The notes under the pieces were generated by a model. It was not told where the DNA came from, made no database searches, and saw only the letters and a list, made by a program, of their open reading frames with translations. A stretch of 64,000 nt of DNA, taken from positions 2,878,001-2,942,000 of the forward strand of contig NZ_CP058990.1 of assembly GCF_019021925.1 (NCBI RefSeq), written 5' to 3'. Shown here piece by piece: positions 10,901 to 19,415 of the stretch. The position numbers and the translations under genes are program-made. Every line of letters starts with the position of its first letter. The stretch's first letter is position 1. This stretch comes from Cellulophaga sp. HaHaR_3_176. GTDB lineage: Bacteria > Bacteroidota > Bacteroidia > Flavobacteriales > Flavobacteriaceae.

Positions 10901-12923
10901 TAATTGTCAGCTTATAAACAATAGTGTATCTGTGGTTACTTTCCCTGTAATAACCTGGGATGAACCAAATACTATTACATTTAATATAAGTGAAAGTGGA
11001 AAAACCGATGGCGTAATATCTCCTGTCTTTACTGGCGGAGCTCCTCCATTTTCATATTCTTGGTCTGGACCTAATGGGTTTACAGAAACTACAAAAGACA
11101 TTACTAATTTAGAAGAAGGTATATATACGGTAACTGTTACCGATACTAATTTCTGTACCACTTCACAATCTTTTAATATTACAGAACCTGGAGAGTTAGT
11201 TGTAACAATAGAACAAGTCGGTGCTTCTGCCTGTAATGGCGATAATTCTGGGGCTTTAGAAGCAAAAGCCGAAGGTGGTATACTTAACTACACTTATCAG
11301 TGGTTTCAATCTGTTAATGGAAACGATATTGTTTTAGATAATGAAGATTCTTTTCTAATTACGGATCTACAACCTGGCGCCTATTTTGCACGTGTTACTG
11401 ATACTAATGGCATAGTTAAAAACTCTAACACCATTCAAATTATTGAACCAGATATTTTAGAGGCTACCTTAGTTACTAAAACAGATGTGCTTTGTAATGG
11501 TGAACAAACTGGCGCTATTGAAATTACTGTTGCCGGCGGCACTGAGCCTTACGAACTATACTGGAATCAAGAACTTAGCACACAAAACTTAAATAACTTG
11601 CCTGCTGGGCAGTATTCATTTTTAGTTGTAGATGCTAATGATTGTTCTGATACATTGGAAGTAACTATTCAAGGACCTGCAAATCCTTTAGCTATTGAAA
11701 ACCTTATTGTTACTAATGCTTCAGAGTATCAAGCTACCGATGGAAATATTTCTTTAGAAATTATAGGCGGTGCGCCTGACTATACCATTACATGGACTAG
11801 GTTGTCTGATAATACGGTTATTAGTGACCAAACTACGATTACCAACTTAACCGCTGATGAATATCAAATTAACATCACAGATACTAATGGATGTTCTCTA
11901 ACGGAGGTTTATACCATTACTCAACCTGATATTGTAGAAGAAACTATAATTGCGCCTTCTTGTACTGGAGGTGATGATGGTAGTATTAGCCTTCTTGTAA
12001 ATAAAGGAAATGGGAACTTTACCTATTCTTGGAGTACTGGAAGTACTTCTAATAGTATTACCAATCTTACAGCGGGAGAATATACCGTTACAATAACTGG
12101 TTTTGATACGCCTTTAACTAGAACCTATATAATAGAAGACCCATTACCAATAAATATTGATTTAGGAGGAGATAGGGTGCTTTGTAAAGAGCAAAGCCTA
12201 GAACTTGATGCTACCGTAGAAAATCCGAATGCTTCTTACGCTTGGACTTCTGACAATGGATTTACAAGTACTACCCCTAATGTGGTTTTGTTCGAAAAAG
12301 GAAATTATACGCTTACCATCCAAAATGAAAATGGATGTATCACCACAGCTGCTATTTTTGTAGATGTAACTAGCGAAGAAATTAGTGCAGAATTTGCAGC
12401 TTCTTCTCAGGTGTATGTGAATGAAAATTTGATTCTAGTAGATATTAGCTACCCATTACCGGATAGTATGGAATGGATTATTCCTGAAAATGCAACAGTA
12501 ATTAACAGTTCTACCGATGAGGCTGAAATACGTTTTGATACCCCTGGAGAATATGAAGTAGGTATCATTACACAAAGGGGACCTTGTACCGATATACAAA
12601 CTAAAAAAGTAATCGTAGTCGCTAACGACCCTACAGTTACTCAACAAGATACCGAAAATGGAAAAAAACTAGTAGAAGACTTTTTAATTTACCCGAACCC
12701 AACAACAGGAAAGTTTAATGCAAAAGTTACCCTAACTGAAAAAGGGAATATCAGTATTAAAATATTTAGCCTTAACAACAACTCCCTTATTGCAAGTGAA
12801 AACCAAAGAGGAGAAGCGCTATATGATATCCCTTTTGATATTAGTAATATGCCTGCTGGAGTTTATGCAGTGCTACTAGAAACTCCTTACGGAAATACAC
12901 TGAGAAAAGTAATTGTGAAATGA
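7974..12923 (+). CDS. SprB-repeat adhesin-like protein with T9SS type A sorting domain, copy 1
   Basis: This 1649-residue protein has a signal peptide (MRKGIYLFLIMIFFGNNLIGQ). Its unique N-terminal head covers about 230 residues. A diverged linker follows, and from about residue 437 comes a long array of SprB-type repeats. Their units start C-N/T-G-x-x-x-G-x-I and end N-L-x-A-G-x-Y-x-V-T-V-T-D-x-x-G-C. The last ~85 residues (from about 1565: F-L-I-Y-P-N-P-T-T-G-K-F) form a T9SS type A sorting domain ending K-V-I-V-K. It should be exported by T9SS and attached to the cell surface. SprB-type proteins are gliding or adhesion proteins; this role is inferred. The region from 9285 to the end is duplicated almost exactly in the next gene. 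Confidence 0.9.
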   Translation: MRKGIYLFLIMIFFGNNLIGQVEEYGLFVETSIYYSGNNSVTEINLYTDNNFSKTVNDYSTNDRGLSFYDFVKIPNGFTQTSLLFNSYDVNTFNCEKYDFVNFPLENFKYASPIPYNGCSSTSVIYTLHLPTPSIEDSYICETDNIYLSMGWNWQYQLVKTTGVGPWIDLPQSYQNRRIISSLTLEDFITNQNDYNNLNRVQFRTGFNKDFNPSSENGQSRGSGWLKPISYTFKPCSPTLTNTTKSDETCSDSNDGSATLTFDGNVDTNNGYEMRYFLYEGTPPQNPSDPTLNDTNLQSENPTFPGQTKQTVADPFIVLNNSFQGTINNLDGGTYFIVYQEVKYNNVTATVKSGEISSEFTIGSPTQVVTSGTLTPSSCGNDASISLSASGGNSSNGYTYQYSINNNTDWQPASNPLLIPPTTTQQTVYTRATSVVGSCKGTEVQYTIAASTPQLSIVGTPTFVPPTTDSNTDGSIRIEIQNGSPNYIYELNRLNTNTNSFENIETVTSSLKLIDFSNITIGTYNIVVTDDLGCIKTSNTIIVTKEPIPNIVGDTPQQITCFNSANGQVSATVSDFGTNYKYQWFLDTTALDAPQNSSSNTQSLSNLNVGGTYVLRVGSSRLSDADFGIAENYNEVTFSLDNPTQVAINTTPTPTNASCNSGADGSIALDLSGGTSYQYSFNATDWTDFNGTNITGLSFGSYSLTIRNQNGCESQTVTVLIDQPDALIVTEDASLRQDVTANAGSNGAIFINEPIGGTAPYEYTWSGTLISDGSSYSNTTKNIENLFAGTYTLTVTDDQGCSITLPSIEITEPGPLAVDNPPAIVTPILCFGETTGRIDAQYEGTPEFTFVWYNQNGDALKTGTDDFIDNLSAGDYYYTIDDATDAAMLTSAIITIDPAPEVINATITANGTCLGFQTGAITFSNVTGGTLITGENYTYTITNNDTGDAFTNTAPAPFTFDTLQAATYTAVVEDSNNCQLINNSVSVVTFPVITWDEPNTITFNISESGKTDGVISPVFTGGAPPFSYSWSGPNGFTETTKDITNLEEGIYTVTVTDTNFCTTSQSFNITEPGELVVTIEQVGASACNGDNSGALEAKAEGGILNYTYQWFQSVNGNDIVLDNEDSFLITDLQPGAYFARVTDTNGIVKNSNTIQIIEPDILEATLVTKTDVLCNGEQTGAIEITVAGGTEPYELYWNQELSTQNLNNLPAGQYSFLVVDANDCSDTLEVTIQGPANPLAIENLIVTNASEYQATDGNISLEIIGGAPDYTITWTRLSDNTVISDQTTITNLTADEYQINITDTNGCSLTEVYTITQPDIVEETIIAPSCTGGDDGSISLLVNKGNGNFTYSWSTGSTSNSITNLTAGEYTVTITGFDTPLTRTYIIEDPLPINIDLGGDRVLCKEQSLELDATVENPNASYAWTSDNGFTSTTPNVVLFEKGNYTLTIQNENGCITTAAIFVDVTSEEISAEFAASSQVYVNENLILVDISYPLPDSMEWIIPENATVINSSTDEAEIRFDTPGEYEVGIITQRGPCTDIQTKKVIVVANDPTVTQQDTENGKKLVEDFLIYPNPTTGKFNAKVTLTEKGNISIKIFSLNNNSLIASENQRGEALYDIPFDISNMPAGVYAVLLETPYGNTLRKVIVK

Positions 12924-12935
12924 TAATTGAGAAAT
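9285..12935 (+). repeat. Direct repeat copy 1 (about 3.65 kb)
   Basis: This is the first copy of a tandem direct repeat at an offset of 5089 bases. By eye I count 13 single-base differences from copy 2 and no indels across the shared coding part. Identity begins inside the reading frame and ends about a dozen bases past the stop codon. Confidence 0.95.
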
Positions 12936-13002
12936 TAGAAAAACTATAGGTTTCAATTCGTATTGATTGAATGCAAAAACATTTTAATTAAAATATTAAA
13001 GC

Positions 13003-16000
13003 ATGAGAAAAAAATTATATTTATTAATTATTGTCTTATTTGTTTGCTTTAAAATGGAAGCACAAGACCAATACTATTTTCAGTTTAATTTAAATATTGA
13101 ATATGCGCCCTCTTGTTCTAACCAAACTCAAGATGGAGAAACTATCGATGTATCAATTTTAGATGAAAACAATAGAGTTATTACAAATTACGGCATTGAC
13201 CTTGTCAACTTACCATTATCATACAATAATGGTAATGAAGTATACACTTTTGTTTCAGAAATAACAACATTGAACGAAAGACCATATAGAATTACTGCTG
13301 ATTATACGGCTTATTGTGAAGGTGCTGGTGGCTCTGCTAATGCTTTTAATTCTGATTTGGTATTCAATCACGGAAGTTTTCATGATTATGATATTCAAAG
13401 CACAAATACTGGTTTAGGTATATATACTTCGATTGATGCCACAATAAGTCCTGTGTTATCTACACCACATACAAGTCCAATTTGTCCGAATGAATTAATA
13501 TTTAATGATACTGAAGCTTCAGAGTTTGTGTATGGTTTAACATGGCTTTTTCTAAATTCAAATAATCAATGGGAAGAACTAAATAACTATAGCGATTACT
13601 ATCCTTTAAAATTCACCATAGAGAATGTCTTTGGGCCAGATTATTTATCAAACCCAAATTCAAATACATTGCAATTAATGTATAGGTATAAATACAATTC
13701 TTCTTCAAAAGAAATTGAATCTAACCCTATAATTGTTGATGTAATAGGTTGCTCTCCTACATTAATAAACACTACAAAAAGTGATGAAACCTGTTTTGAT
13801 AAAAAAGATGGCTCAGTTACGCTTACATTTGAAAGCGATATTGATAGCGATAGCGATATGCGTTATTACATTTATCAAAAACCTGCAGGAGCCACAAATG
13901 TGGAAGATGCTTTTTCTGGTGATCCAGAAGCTCAAAACCCTCCTCAAGCATATGCTGAAGTAAGGCTTGGCAGTTTAAACGACAATAATAATGGCACTTA
14001 TTCAGGAACTTCCAATCTTGGCGACATTATTTCTGGTGATGGAAATTTAGAAGCTGGAGACTATTATATTCTTTATCAAGAAGTAAAATATAATAATGGT
14101 ATTGCTACTGTTAAAAGTGGTGAACTTACCCCTAACTTCATCAATATAACAAGTCCCTCTCAAGTAATTACTAATAGCTCATTTACTCCTTCAACTTGTG
14201 GCAATGATGCGTTAATAGAGATGTCTCCTACTGGTGGTAATAATACAAATGGCTATTTTTATCAATACAGCACTGACAACGGGACTTCATGGATACCAAC
14301 AACAAATCAATTATATGTTACTCCTAGTGCCAATCCACAAGTAATTAATGTTAGAGCTTTATCCACTGTAAATAGTTGTAAAGGCACCGAGGTACAATAC
14401 ACCATTGCCGCAAGCACACCGCAATTATCAATCGTAGGCACTCCTACTTTTGTTCCTCCAACAACAGACAGTAATACTGATGGTTCTATTCGTATTGAAA
14501 TACAGAATGGTTCTCCTAATTACATTTATGAACTAAATAGATTAAACACCAATACTAATAGCTTTGAAAATATTGAAACCGTTACTAGCTCTTTAAAGTT
14601 AATCGACTTTTCTAATATTACTATTGGAACTTACAACATTGTCGTAACTGATGATTTAGGGTGTATAAAAACATCAAATACTATTATAGTTACTAAAGAA
14701 CCTATACCTAATATAGTTGGTGATACTCCACAGCAAATCACTTGTTTTAATAGTGCTAATGGTCAAGTAAGTGCTACTGTTTCTGATTTTGGAACAAACT
14801 ATAAGTATCAGTGGTTTTTGGACACTACTGCTCTTGATGCTCCACAAAATTCATCCTCTAACACACAATCTTTATCGAACTTAAATGTGGGGGGAACCTA
14901 TGTATTGAGAGTTGGGTCTAGCAGACTTTCAGATGCTGATTTTGGAATAGTAGAAAATTATAATGAAGTTACATTTTCTCTTGATAACCCTACGCAAGTA
15001 GCCATCAATACGACACCAACCCCTACAAACGCTAGCTGTAATAGTGGCGCTGATGGTAGTATAGCTCTTGACCTTTCTGGAGGAACGAGCTATCAATACT
15101 CTTTTAATGCAACAGATTGGACAGACTTTAACGGAACTAACATTACAGGTTTATCCTTTGGGTCTTACAGCCTAACCATCAGAAATCAAAACGGATGTGA
15201 ATCACAAACTGTTACGGTTCTAATTGATCAACCTGATGCTTTAATCGTTACTGAAGACGCTTCATTAAGACAAGATGTTACTGCGAATGCCGGCAGTAAT
15301 GGTGCTATTTTTATCAACGAGCCTATCGGAGGGACCGCTCCATATGAGTATACTTGGTCGGGTACCCTAATTAGTGATGGTTCTTCTTATTCTAATACTA
15401 CTAAAAATATTGAAAATCTTTTTGCAGGTACTTATACGCTTACCGTTACCGATGATCAAGGTTGTTCTATAACACTACCTAGTATCGAAATTACAGAACC
15501 AGGACCTTTAGCGGTTGACAATCCTCCTGCTATAGTAACTCCTATCTTATGTTTTGGAGAAACTACAGGTAGAATTGATGCGCAATATGAAGGTACTCCT
15601 GAATTTACATTTGTTTGGTACAATCAAAACGGTGATGCTCTTAAAACTGGTACTGATGATTTTATTGATAATCTATCTGCGGGTGACTATTACTATACCA
15701 TCGATGATGCTACAGATGCAGCTATGCTAACAAGTGCTATCATTACTATTGACCCTGCTCCAGAGGTTATAAATGCAACTATTACTGCCAATGGAACTTG
15801 TCTTGGTTTTCAAACGGGTGCTATTACTTTCTCTAATGTTACTGGCGGTACGCTTATAACAGGAGAAAATTACACCTATACCATCACCAATAACGACACC
15901 GGAGATGCTTTTACCAACACTGCTCCTGCTCCTTTTACTTTTGACACCTTACAAGCAGCTACATACACTGCAGTTGTAGAAGATAGTAATAATTGTCAGC

Positions 16001-18012
16001 TTATAAACAATAGTGTATCTGTGGTTACTTTCCCTGTAATAACCTGGGATGAACCAAATACTATTACATTTAATATAAGTGAAAGTGGAAAAACCGATGG
16101 CGTAATATCTCCTGTCTTTACTGGCGGAGCTCCTCCATTTTCATATTCTTGGTCTGGACCTAATGGGTTTACAGAAACTACAAAAGACATTACTAATTTA
16201 GAAGAAGGTATATATACGGTAACTGTTACCGATACTAATTTCTGTACCACTTCACAATCTTTTAATATTACAGAACCTGGAGAGTTAGTTGTAACAATAG
16301 AACAAGTCGGTGCTTCTGCCTGTAATGGCGATAATTCTGGGGCTTTAGAAGCAAAAGCCGAAGGTGGTATACTTAACTACACTTATCAGTGGTTTCAATC
16401 TGTTAATGGAAACGATATTGTTTTAGATAATGAAGATTCTTTTCTAATTACGGATCTACAACCTGGCGCCTATTTTGCACGTGTTACTGATGCTAATGGC
16501 ATAGTTAAAAACTCTAACACCATTCAAATTATTGAACCAGATATTTTAGAGGCTACCTTAGTTACTAAAACAGATGTGCTTTGTAATGGTGAACAAACTG
16601 GCGCTATTGAAATTACTGTTGCCGGCGGCACTGAGCCTTACGAACTATACTGGAATCAAGAACTTAGCACACAAAACTTAAATAACTTGCCTGCTGGGCA
16701 GTATTCATTTTTAGTTGTAGATGCTAATGATTGTTCTGATACATTGGAAGTAACTATTCAAGGACCTGCAAATCCTTTAGCTATTGAAAACCTTATTGTT
16801 ACTAATGCTTCAGAGTATCAAGCTACCGATGGAAATATTTCTTTAGAAATTATAGGCGGTGCGCCTGACTATACCATTACATGGACTAGGTTGTCTGATA
16901 ATACGGTTATTAGTGACCAAACTACGATTACCAACTTAACCGCTGATGAGTATCAAATTAACATCACAGATACTAATGGATGTTCTCTAACGGAGGTTTA
17001 TACCATTACTCAACCTGATATTGTAGAAGAAACTATAATTGCGCCTTCTTGTACTGGAGGTGATGATGGTAGTATTAGCCTTCTTGTAAATAAAGGAAAT
17101 GGGAACTTTACCTATTCTTGGAATACTGGAAGTACTTCTAATAGTATTACCAATCTTACAGCGGGAGAATATACCGTTACAATAACTGGTTTTGATACGC
17201 CTTTAACTAGAACCTATATAATAGAAGACCCATTACCAATAAATATTGATTTAGGAGGAGATAGGGTGCTTTGTAAAGAGCAAAGCCTAGAACTTGATGC
17301 TACCGTAGAAAATCCGAATGCTTCTTACGCTTGGACTTCTGACAATGGATTTACAAGTACTACCCCTAATGTGGTTTTGTTCGAAAAAGGAAATTATACG
17401 CTTACCATCCAAAATGAAAATGGATGTACCACCACAGCTGCTATTTTTGTAGATGTAACTAGCGAAGAAATTAGTGCAGAATTTGCAGCTTCTTCTCAGG
17501 TGTATGTGAATGAAAATTTGATTCTAGTAGATATTAGCTACCCATTACCGGATAGTATGGAATGGATTATTCCTGAAAATGCAACAGTAATTAACAGTTC
17601 TACCGATGAGGCTGAAATACGTTTTGATACCCCTGGAGAATATGAAGTAGGTATCATTACACAAAGGGGACCTTGTACTGATATACAAACTAAAAAAGTA
17701 ATCGTAGTCGCTAACGACCCTACAGTTACTCAACAAGATACCGAAAATGGAAAAAAATTAGTAGAAGACTTTTTAATTTACCCGAACCCAACAACAGGGA
17801 AATTTAATGCAAAAGTTACCCTAACTGAAAAAGGAAATATCAGTATTAAAATATTTAGCCTTAACAACAACTCCCTTATTGCAAGTGAAAACCAAAGAGG
17901 GGAAGCGCTATATGATATCCCTTTTGATATTAGTAATATGCCTGCTGGAGTTTATGCAGTGCTACTAGAAACTCCTTACGGAAATACACTGAGAAAAGTA
18001 ATTGTGAAATAA
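13003..18012 (+). CDS. SprB-repeat adhesin-like protein with T9SS type A sorting domain, copy 2
   Basis: This 1669-residue protein is the paralogue of the preceding gene, with a signal peptide (MRKKLYLLIIVLFVCFKMEAQ). The first ~230 residues are unrelated to copy 1. Residues about 245-450 are alignable but diverged; both share C-S-P-T-L-x-N-T-T-K-S-D-E-T-C. The rest, from about residue 458, is nearly identical at both DNA and protein level. I see only four amino-acid differences: A/V, T/A, S/N and I/T. The SprB repeats and the C-terminal type A sorting domain (from about 1586) are intact, so both copies look functional. The two may present different N-terminal heads on the same stalk and anchor. 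A strong terminator follows. Confidence 0.9.
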   Translation: MRKKLYLLIIVLFVCFKMEAQDQYYFQFNLNIEYAPSCSNQTQDGETIDVSILDENNRVITNYGIDLVNLPLSYNNGNEVYTFVSEITTLNERPYRITADYTAYCEGAGGSANAFNSDLVFNHGSFHDYDIQSTNTGLGIYTSIDATISPVLSTPHTSPICPNELIFNDTEASEFVYGLTWLFLNSNNQWEELNNYSDYYPLKFTIENVFGPDYLSNPNSNTLQLMYRYKYNSSSKEIESNPIIVDVIGCSPTLINTTKSDETCFDKKDGSVTLTFESDIDSDSDMRYYIYQKPAGATNVEDAFSGDPEAQNPPQAYAEVRLGSLNDNNNGTYSGTSNLGDIISGDGNLEAGDYYILYQEVKYNNGIATVKSGELTPNFINITSPSQVITNSSFTPSTCGNDALIEMSPTGGNNTNGYFYQYSTDNGTSWIPTTNQLYVTPSANPQVINVRALSTVNSCKGTEVQYTIAASTPQLSIVGTPTFVPPTTDSNTDGSIRIEIQNGSPNYIYELNRLNTNTNSFENIETVTSSLKLIDFSNITIGTYNIVVTDDLGCIKTSNTIIVTKEPIPNIVGDTPQQITCFNSANGQVSATVSDFGTNYKYQWFLDTTALDAPQNSSSNTQSLSNLNVGGTYVLRVGSSRLSDADFGIVENYNEVTFSLDNPTQVAINTTPTPTNASCNSGADGSIALDLSGGTSYQYSFNATDWTDFNGTNITGLSFGSYSLTIRNQNGCESQTVTVLIDQPDALIVTEDASLRQDVTANAGSNGAIFINEPIGGTAPYEYTWSGTLISDGSSYSNTTKNIENLFAGTYTLTVTDDQGCSITLPSIEITEPGPLAVDNPPAIVTPILCFGETTGRIDAQYEGTPEFTFVWYNQNGDALKTGTDDFIDNLSAGDYYYTIDDATDAAMLTSAIITIDPAPEVINATITANGTCLGFQTGAITFSNVTGGTLITGENYTYTITNNDTGDAFTNTAPAPFTFDTLQAATYTAVVEDSNNCQLINNSVSVVTFPVITWDEPNTITFNISESGKTDGVISPVFTGGAPPFSYSWSGPNGFTETTKDITNLEEGIYTVTVTDTNFCTTSQSFNITEPGELVVTIEQVGASACNGDNSGALEAKAEGGILNYTYQWFQSVNGNDIVLDNEDSFLITDLQPGAYFARVTDANGIVKNSNTIQIIEPDILEATLVTKTDVLCNGEQTGAIEITVAGGTEPYELYWNQELSTQNLNNLPAGQYSFLVVDANDCSDTLEVTIQGPANPLAIENLIVTNASEYQATDGNISLEIIGGAPDYTITWTRLSDNTVISDQTTITNLTADEYQINITDTNGCSLTEVYTITQPDIVEETIIAPSCTGGDDGSISLLVNKGNGNFTYSWNTGSTSNSITNLTAGEYTVTITGFDTPLTRTYIIEDPLPINIDLGGDRVLCKEQSLELDATVENPNASYAWTSDNGFTSTTPNVVLFEKGNYTLTIQNENGCTTTAAIFVDVTSEEISAEFAASSQVYVNENLILVDISYPLPDSMEWIIPENATVINSSTDEAEIRFDTPGEYEVGIITQRGPCTDIQTKKVIVVANDPTVTQQDTENGKKLVEDFLIYPNPTTGKFNAKVTLTEKGNISIKIFSLNNNSLIASENQRGEALYDIPFDISNMPAGVYAVLLETPYGNTLRKVIVK

Positions 18013-18024
18013 TAATTGAGAAAT
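14374..18024 (+). repeat. Direct repeat copy 2 (about 3.65 kb)
   Basis: This is the second copy of the tandem direct repeat. Differences from copy 1 are at copy-1 positions 9587, 9862, 11403, 11861, 12034, 12340, 12590, 12669, 12710, 12713, 12746, 12812 and 12922. The last seven fall in about 330 bases and are all silent, including TGA versus TAA stops. Confidence 0.95.
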
Positions 18025-18036
18025 ATAAGCAAAATT

Positions 18037-18068
18037 AAAAAGGCAAACCTTTACGGGTTTGCCTTTTT
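18037..18068 (+). terminator. Intrinsic terminator after the SprB-type genes
   Basis: A perfect stem, AAAAAGGCAAACC with GGTTTGCCTTTTT, encloses a six-base loop and ends in a T-run. It lies 25 bases after the stop of copy 2 and closes the surface-protein locus. Confidence 0.9.
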
Positions 18069-18365
18069 AATTTTCTCACTAACTATTGTAGTTCAAATAA
18101 ACACTTATTAAAATATTTTTTTAAAATAAAATGTATCAAGAAGTAAAAATTACAACTAATTTTAATTACCTCTGAAATTCTCGAATCAACTACTTATCAC
18201 TTTATCAAAGTGAACCATCAAGACCTTTTATTAATGCCTTAATACCGTTTGTCTTTGCTAATAGATAAATTACTTTTATTTAGTATTAGTAGTACATGAG
18301 TATACTTATCTTTTCTTCACATTTATCTATAAAAAAATAAAAATTCAAGAACCTAACAAGCATGA
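18069..18365. other. AT-rich gap without recognisable genes
   Basis: No coding frame, RNA gene or convincing promoter was seen here. It separates the surface-protein locus from the polysaccharide cluster. The ten-base string CATCAAGACC at 18217-18226 recurs in the upxY-gmd leader near 19624, possibly by chance. Confidence 0.5.
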
Positions 18366-18662
18366 TTACTCCAAACTAATTACTATTTTATTTTTCTTTT
18401 TTGTGTGTTGAATTTTTTTCATTTTAGCCATCATCAGTCTCGAATATTCCAATTGATTTGCTTCTATTTGCTGTAAATCTAATGAGAGAGGTTTTGCTGT
18501 TTTTCTAACTTTGGTCTTCGTATTTTTCTTTAAAGATGATCTAAAAAAATTAATACCAAACTCAGCCAGCAATTGATCTAAGCTATTTGTTCTCCATTTT
18601 TTTGTAATTAATTCTTGCTTAGAAGTGCTTTTACACTCCCTCTTAAATAAAGTAGAAATCAT
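18366..18662 (-). CDS. Small basic hypothetical protein
   Basis: This 98-residue frame is the only plausible gene between the surface locus and upxY. It is lysine-rich, with a predicted helical middle (L-D-Q-L-L-A-E-F-G-I-N-F-F) and a second helix (L-D-L-Q-Q-I-E-A-N-Q-L-E-Y). There is no signal peptide, membrane segment or known motif. It is transcribed away from the polysaccharide cluster. The composition fits a DNA- or RNA-binding or otherwise cytosolic small protein, but no function can be given. It could also be a non-coding frame in AT-rich DNA. Confidence 0.45.
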   Translation of the reverse strand: MISTLFKRECKSTSKQELITKKWRTNSLDQLLAEFGINFFRSSLKKNTKTKVRKTAKPLSLDLQQIEANQLEYSRLMMAKMKKIQHTKKKNKIVISLE

Positions 18663-18941
18663 AAGTAGGTAATTTGGGTTCTATAAAGTTAACGTAATAA
18701 ATTGGACAATCGTACAAAAAATAAATAAAATTTAAGAAATTTCCTACAAATTGTAATTGTAGTCATATTGAATCAAAATAATGACCGCTAAAACTAGCCT
18801 ATATTAAAGAAAATAACAATTTTTCAAATCAAAAAAAAATTCGATTGGAGTAGTTTATTTGTTAATTCTTTAAATTCAACGCTATTATTTTGAGAATCTA
18901 GCGGTTATCTATATATTTCAAACTTGATAAGAGAAAAAACT
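18663..18941. other. Divergent intergenic region before upxY
   Basis: This AT-rich region of about 280 bases lies between the small minus-strand gene and upxY. It should hold the promoter of the polysaccharide operon. A TTTG at 18858-18861 followed 21 bases later by TATTATTTTG resembles a Bacteroidota -33/-7 pair, but the -7 spacing is off the TAnnTTTG consensus, so I do not call it firmly. Confidence 0.4.
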
Positions 18942-19415
18942 ATGAATTGGTATGTAGTATATGTACAATCTAAAAAAGAAAAAAAAGTAGCAGAAATTTT
19001 GCAACAAATGCAAATTGAAGCATACTGCCCTCTTATTAAAGAAGTTAGACAATGGAGTGATCGAAAAAAAACAATTGAAAGCCCTTTGTTCAAATCTTAT
19101 GTTTTTGTTAGACTTACCGACAAAGAACGCTCTAATGTTTTTTCTGTACCAGGGGTCGTTCGGTATTTATTTTGGCTAGGCCAGCCCGCAATTGTTAGAG
19201 ATGAAGAAATAACTATTATTAAAAAATGGTTAGAAGATGACTCTATTGAAGAAATAACACTAAACAAACTTCTACCTGGTGACGAAATACTTATAAAAAA
19301 TGGTCTTTTAAAAGATAAAAAAGCAATCATACAAGAAATAGGAAAAAAAAGACTGCGACTAGCCATACCAGGTCTAAGTATAATTATAAATGCAAAAATA
19401 AAAGATGTCGTGTAA
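18942..19415 (+). CDS. UpxY-family NusG-like transcription antiterminator
   Basis: This 157-residue protein starts M-N-W-Y-V-V-Y-V, the first strand of the NusG N-terminal (NGN) domain. It continues with K-K-E-K-K-V-A-E-I-L, Y-C-P-L-I-K-E, P-L-F-K-S-Y-V-F-V and V-P-G-V-V-R-Y-L-F-W, all typical of UpxY proteins. The C-terminal ~50 residues fit a KOW-type barrel. I chose the ATG at 18942 over the in-frame TTG at 18924 because it matches the conserved N-terminus. UpxY proteins act on the operon they head, letting RNA polymerase pass termination sites in the leader of a capsule operon. Here the gene sits 558 bases before gmd, and the operon contains several hairpins that such a factor would need to override. 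Confidence 0.88.
   Translation: MNWYVVYVQSKKEKKVAEILQQMQIEAYCPLIKEVRQWSDRKKTIESPLFKSYVFVRLTDKERSNVFSVPGVVRYLFWLGQPAIVRDEEITIIKKWLEDDSIEEITLNKLLPGDEILIKNGLLKDKKAIIQEIGKKRLRLAIPGLSIIINAKIKDVV

Noticed and set aside
18013..18365. Insertion sequence or attachment site at the border between the two large loci
   Set aside because: No transposase fragment, terminal inverted repeats or tRNA gene was seen; only a terminator and AT-rich DNA.
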